Shown piece after piece: positions 45,479 through 48,404 of a stretch of 48,404 bases of DNA (position 1 is the first letter of the stretch; every line of letters starts with the position of its first letter). The stretch is from assembly GCA_959599095.1 (NCBI GenBank), contig CAUGGC010000018.1:1-48404 (forward strand), given 5' to 3'. The translations under genes and the position numbers were made by a program. Source of the stretch: an uncultured Collinsella sp. GTDB taxonomy: Bacteria; Actinomycetota; Coriobacteriia; Coriobacteriales; Coriobacteriaceae. Below the pieces are notes generated by a model that was given only the letters and a program-made list of their open reading frames with translations, was not told the origin of the DNA and searched no databases.

Positions 45479-46534
45479 ATGCGCGCGTTTGATTTTGAGA
45501 TGTCGCGCCGGGGGTTTGCCTCGGCGCTTGCCGCGGGTGCGCTGTCGCTCGCACTCGCGGGCTGTGGCGGCGGGGCTGCCGGTGCCGGGTCCGCCGCGGG
45601 CTCGGCTGCCACGGACGGCGCCGGTGCTGCTGCAGAGCCGGTCGAGGTGCGCGTCGCCTCGCTCAAGGGGCCGACCTCGATTGGTCTGGTGCAGTTTATG
45701 GACCGGGCAGTCGATGGCGAGACGGACAATGAGTTCGACTTTGCGATCAATACTGCCGCCGATGAGATTGTGCCCAAGGTCATTCAGGGCGATATCGACA
45801 TTGCCCTGGTGCCCGCCAACGTGGCGAGCGTGCTCTATAACAAGACTGAGGGCGCGGTGCAGGTCATCGACATCAACACGCTGGGCGTGCTGAACGTTGT
45901 GACGGGCGACGCGAGTGTGACCTCGTTTGGCGATTTGGCGGGCCATACCGTCTATATGACGGGCAAGGGCACCACGCCGGAGTACGTCATGAACTACCTG
46001 CTGGGGCGCGCGGGCCTGGCCGGCCAGGTGGCGCTTGAGTTTAAGAGCGAGCCCACCGAGGTGCTGTCGGCCCTGCTTGCCGATCCTTCTGCCGTGGGCG
46101 TGCTGCCCGAGCCGTTCAAGACCGCTGCCATCGCAAAGAGCGAAGGCAGGCTGTCGGCTCCGGTAAGTCTGACCGATGTGTGGGATGAGCTGGCAGGTGA
46201 CACGGGTTCGCGCCTGCTGACGGGCGTGACCGTGGTGCGCCGTGCCTTTGCCGAGGAGCATCCCGAGGCCGTGGCGGAATTCCTGAGCTGCCATGCTGCG
46301 AGCGTTGAGGCCGTGAACGCGGCGCCGGCGGACTGGGCTCAGGCCGTGGTCGATGCGGGTATCGTGGATAACGCCGCGATTGCCGAAAAGGCGATTCCCG
46401 GGTGCATGCTCGTGTGCCAGACGGGGAGGGATATGAAGGCGGCGCTCGGTGGGTACCTGCAGGTGCTGGCCGATGCGGACGCGAGCGCCGTGGGCGGCAA
46501 GCTCCCGGCTGACGATTTCTACTGCATGGAGTAG
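45479..46534 (+). CDS. ABC transporter solute-binding lipoprotein (NMT1/SsuA-like)
   Basis: 351 residues, starting two bases after the hydrogenase stop. The signal sequence MSRRGFASALAAGALSLALAGC has a lipobox cysteine at 29, and its RR could make it Tat-dependent. The mature protein is a type 2 periplasmic-binding fold: VRVASLKGPTSIGLVQFM, DIALVPANVASVLYN, VTSFGDLAGHTVYMTGKGTTPEY and VGVLPEPF. This NMT1/SsuA group binds sulfonates, thiamine precursors, nitrate or similar small ligands; the ligand cannot be told here. Being outside the membrane, it hands the ligand to the fused transporter that follows after three bases. Confidence 0.85.
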   Translation: MRAFDFEMSRRGFASALAAGALSLALAGCGGGAAGAGSAAGSAATDGAGAAAEPVEVRVASLKGPTSIGLVQFMDRAVDGETDNEFDFAINTAADEIVPKVIQGDIDIALVPANVASVLYNKTEGAVQVIDINTLGVLNVVTGDASVTSFGDLAGHTVYMTGKGTTPEYVMNYLLGRAGLAGQVALEFKSEPTEVLSALLADPSAVGVLPEPFKTAAIAKSEGRLSAPVSLTDVWDELAGDTGSRLLTGVTVVRRAFAEEHPEAVAEFLSCHAASVEAVNAAPADWAQAVVDAGIVDNAAIAEKAIPGCMLVCQTGRDMKAALGGYLQVLADADASAVGGKLPADDFYCME

Positions 46535-46537
46535 CCC

Positions 46538-47917
46538 GTGCGTGCGTTTGCTCGACAAATGACAGAGCGTATGAAGGCGGTGGCGGCAGCAGGTGCCGTT
46601 GCCGCCTTTTGGCTTGCCGTGTGGGTGCTGATGGCGGGTTTCGTGGCGCAGCCGTTGATTTTGCCGGGGCCGGGCGCCGTCGTGGTGGCGTTGCTGCGAC
46701 TGGTATGCGATGCCGGCACATGGGCGATTCTGGCAGGCTCGGGTGCGCGAATCTTGGGCGGGCTGGCGCTTGCCGCGGTGTGCGGCGGCGTACTGGCGGG
46801 AGTCTCGGTGCGATCGCTGACGTTTGCCCGCTTGGTGGCGCCGGCGCTTTCGTTTGTTAAGGCGACACCGGTTGCCTGCGTGGTGGTCCTGCTGCTCATT
46901 TGGTTGGGGTCGGCGCGCGTGAGCATTGCGGCGGTCTTTTTGATGGCACTTCCGGGCGTGTATTTTTCGTTGGTCGAGGGTTTGACGCAAGCGGATAAAC
47001 CGCTGGAGCAGATGTTTCGTCTGCATGGCGTGCGGGGCTGGCGACTGTTTTGCGCCCATACCTGGCGCGAGGTCCTGCCGTTTGTGCTTTCGTGTGCGCG
47101 TGCCGTGATCGGCATGAGCTGGAAGGCCGGCGTGGCGGCGGAGCTCATCGGCATGGCGACGGGCACCGTGGGCGAACGCATCTATCAGGCGAAGCTGCTC
47201 ATCGAGACGGCTGATCTGCTGGCGTGGACCGTGTTGGTCGTTGCCGCCTCGTGGGCGTGTGAGCGCGTGCTGGTGTGGCTGCTGCGGGTTTCGGGACCCG
47301 TGGCGTGGCGCGCGGCCGTGCGGGCACATGGGCATGGACTGCGCGGGCGTGCGGGCGGCTCTGCTGGTGGCGGGGCTGCGGCGGAGCTTGCGCTCGCCGT
47401 GGGCGACCGGGCACCCTGGGCTCCGGCGCTGGATGGTCTGGTGCTCAACGTGCCCGCGGGCGGGCGTATCTGCGTGATGGGAGCTTCAGGCGTGGGCAAG
47501 TCGACGCTGCTTTCGTTGACAGCGGGGGAGTGCGCGCCGTGCTCGATGGTGTTTCAGGATACGCGCCTGGTTGAGGACGCCTCTGCTTTGGATAACGTGC
47601 TGGTGTGCGCCGATGCACGCGTGAATGCCTCGAGTGCCGCTGCCTTGTTGCGCCTGCTGGTACCGGGGATCGATGTGCATGCCCGCGTGGCCGAGCTCTC
47701 GGGCGGGCAGCGCCGTCGCGTCGAGATTGCCCGAGCCCTGCCGTGTCCGGGCGGCGCAGTGATTCTGGACGAGCCCTTTACCGGTCTAGACATCGCTGCG
47801 CGCGACGCATGCGCCGAGGCCGTGCTCGACTTGCTCGACGGCCGTATGCTGTTGCTTGCCACGCACGATTTCGCTGACGCTCGGGCCCTCAATATCTCGG
47901 ACATCATCACGCTCTAA
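46538..47917 (+). CDS. ABC transporter, permease and ATPase fused in one protein
   Basis: 459 residues with a GTG start. Residues 1-265 are an SsuC/TauC-type permease with about six membrane segments; the EAA-like loop reads LHGVRGWRLFCAHTWREVLPFV. After an Ala/Gly linker, the ATPase domain (about 290-459) has Walker A GASGVGKSTL near 317, Q-loop MVFQDTRLV, signature LSGGQRRRVEIARAL near 388, Walker B AVILDEPFTGLD near 409 and H-loop LLATHD. All motifs are intact, but Walker A to signature is only about 71 residues, some 30 shorter than usual. Fusing the two subunits is unusual in this importer family. Confidence 0.88.
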   Translation: MRAFARQMTERMKAVAAAGAVAAFWLAVWVLMAGFVAQPLILPGPGAVVVALLRLVCDAGTWAILAGSGARILGGLALAAVCGGVLAGVSVRSLTFARLVAPALSFVKATPVACVVVLLLIWLGSARVSIAAVFLMALPGVYFSLVEGLTQADKPLEQMFRLHGVRGWRLFCAHTWREVLPFVLSCARAVIGMSWKAGVAAELIGMATGTVGERIYQAKLLIETADLLAWTVLVVAASWACERVLVWLLRVSGPVAWRAAVRAHGHGLRGRAGGSAGGGAAAELALAVGDRAPWAPALDGLVLNVPAGGRICVMGASGVGKSTLLSLTAGECAPCSMVFQDTRLVEDASALDNVLVCADARVNASSAAALLRLLVPGIDVHARVAELSGGQRRRVEIARALPCPGGAVILDEPFTGLDIAARDACAEAVLDLLDGRMLLLATHDFADARALNISDIITL

Positions 47918-47936
47918 ATACTTACCCAGCAACAAA

Positions 47937-47965
47937 ATGATCCGTTTTTCTCCGTCTCCATAGGG
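47937..47965. repeat. Degenerate copy of the F5 arm
   Basis: ATGATCCGTTT, CCGTC and ATAGGG match the minus strand of 1171-1202 in order, with about five changes over 29 bases. It lies 20 bases after the ABC gene. Confidence 0.55.
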
Positions 47966-47989
47966 CCGGGTATGGTATTCTATCTGCGG

Positions 47990-48022
47990 GGTAATACTTA
48001 GGAATACCAAGTAATACCAACG
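47990..48022 (+). promoter_or_regulatory. Iteron-like operator before the antitoxin gene
   Basis: The word AATAC(T/C) occurs three times at about 10-bp steps (GTAATACTTAGG, AATACCAAGT, AATACCAACG). The outer parts form an imperfect dyad GGTAATACTT/AAGTAATACC. Such arrays are typical autoregulatory sites of antitoxins. TATTCT at 47976-47981 could be the -10. Confidence 0.5.
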
Positions 48023-48132
48023 CCGTAGAAACAAACTCCAGATGCGGGCCAATCGGGTTGCCTTCACAGCCCGTCGCCCAGCCGCGTGGCCCGCATCTAT
48101 CCGCATCACCGTCGTTTCAAAAAGGAAGCGCC

Positions 48133-48336
48133 ATGGCAGAACACATGACCCCGGTTGTCGCGAAGGTCTTGCCCGAGGAAAAGGCGGCCTTCGCGGCGGC
48201 AACCCAGCTCGTGGGCACCACGCCGTCCAACGCCATCCGCATGTTTATCGCCGCGTTCAATCGCTGCGGCACCTTCCCGTTCGACATTTCGCCCAACGGG
48301 GCCTTTGGCGCTGCGCCCGATTCTCGTCAACAATGA
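48133..48336 (+). CDS. RelB/DinJ-family antitoxin, no toxin seen
   Basis: 67 residues from the ATG with AAAGGAAGCGCC upstream. After a short N-terminal strand region, KAAFAAATQLVGTTPSNAIRMFIAAFNRCGTFPFDIS matches the ribbon-helix-helix RelB/DinJ family (compare LGLTPSDAIRMF...GLPFEI). Antitoxins of this family bind DNA upstream of their own gene and neutralise a RelE/YafQ-type RNase. No toxin follows: the remaining 68 bases hold only repeat F4. A toxin gene could lie outside the window, but antitoxin-toxin pairs are usually within a few bases. Confidence 0.8.
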   Translation: MAEHMTPVVAKVLPEEKAAFAAATQLVGTTPSNAIRMFIAAFNRCGTFPFDISPNGAFGAAPDSRQQ

Positions 48337-48350
48337 CCGTCCCAAACTGC

Positions 48351-48373
48351 CGGCACTTGGGGACGTTCCTTTT
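48351..48373. repeat. Dispersed repeat (family F4, copy 2)
   Basis: CGGCACTTGGGGACGTTCC and TTTT match the minus strand of 36858-36880 at 22 of 23 positions. The window ends 31 bases later, so the full element may be cut. Confidence 0.65.
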
Positions 48374-48404
48374 AATATGAGCAGGACATTGTCAAGAGGC
48401 AAAA

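Overview
The window is high-GC DNA from a gut-type anaerobe of the Actinomycetota, most likely Collinsella or a close relative in the Coriobacteriia. That is inferred from gene content and codon style: ferredoxin and hydrogenase redox enzymes, rubredoxin, several PTS operons, high-GC third positions and Coriobacteriia-type hypothetical proteins. No rRNA or other taxonomic marker is present to prove it.

Layout, left to right: the end of ftsE and ftsX; rnr (RNase R); a lone small serine recombinase; a VanZ-like membrane protein; a MurNAc/muropeptide recovery operon (RpiR regulator, murQ, MurNAc PTS EIIBC, mupG); an ArsC/Spx-like protein; a three-unit palindrome array and a truncated regulator-like ORF; tRNA-Gln and tRNA-Glu; a TPR protein overlapping smpB; a flavin reductase and a rubredoxin (too short for ordinary ORF calling); convergent mntH and gpmA on the minus strand; gltB-gltD; a conserved hypothetical; an amidohydrolase; a zinc-ribbon membrane protein; the copper set csoR, copZ, copA (minus strand) with a perfect CsoR-type operator before copA; a Ser/Thr kinase with a C-terminal DUF6273-like domain and an FHA protein; a DEAD-box helicase with a very long RGG tail; a flavodoxin/ferredoxin (EFR1-like) protein; a LicT-controlled alpha-glucoside PTS operon (EIIA, licT, EIICB, GH4 phosphoglucosidase); and an operon of a NuoF-FeS/GltD hybrid, an [FeFe] hydrogenase, a lipoprotein solute-binding protein and a fused ABC permease-ATPase. 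The window ends with an orphan RelB/DinJ-type antitoxin.

The most unusual content lies between the genes. The intergenic spaces carry at least seven families of inverted-repeat elements, several with exactly fixed unit lengths. The best is a 57-bp element (15-bp arm, 27-bp interior, 15-bp arm) present eight times, alone or in tandem at an 80-81 bp period. A second family forms three 49-bp units at an exact 62-bp period. A 67-bp family (20-27-20) and a 47-bp family occur twice each. I know of no description of these as a set. They look like REP/BIME-like or MITE-like elements, but no REP-associated transposase lies in this window.

The genes form coherent sets: peptidoglycan sugar salvage, alpha-glucoside uptake, copper efflux, nitrogen assimilation by glutamate synthase, and H2/NAD(P)H redox balancing. 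The EIIA domain in the alpha-glucoside operon could in principle also serve the MurNAc PTS, which has no EIIA of its own here.
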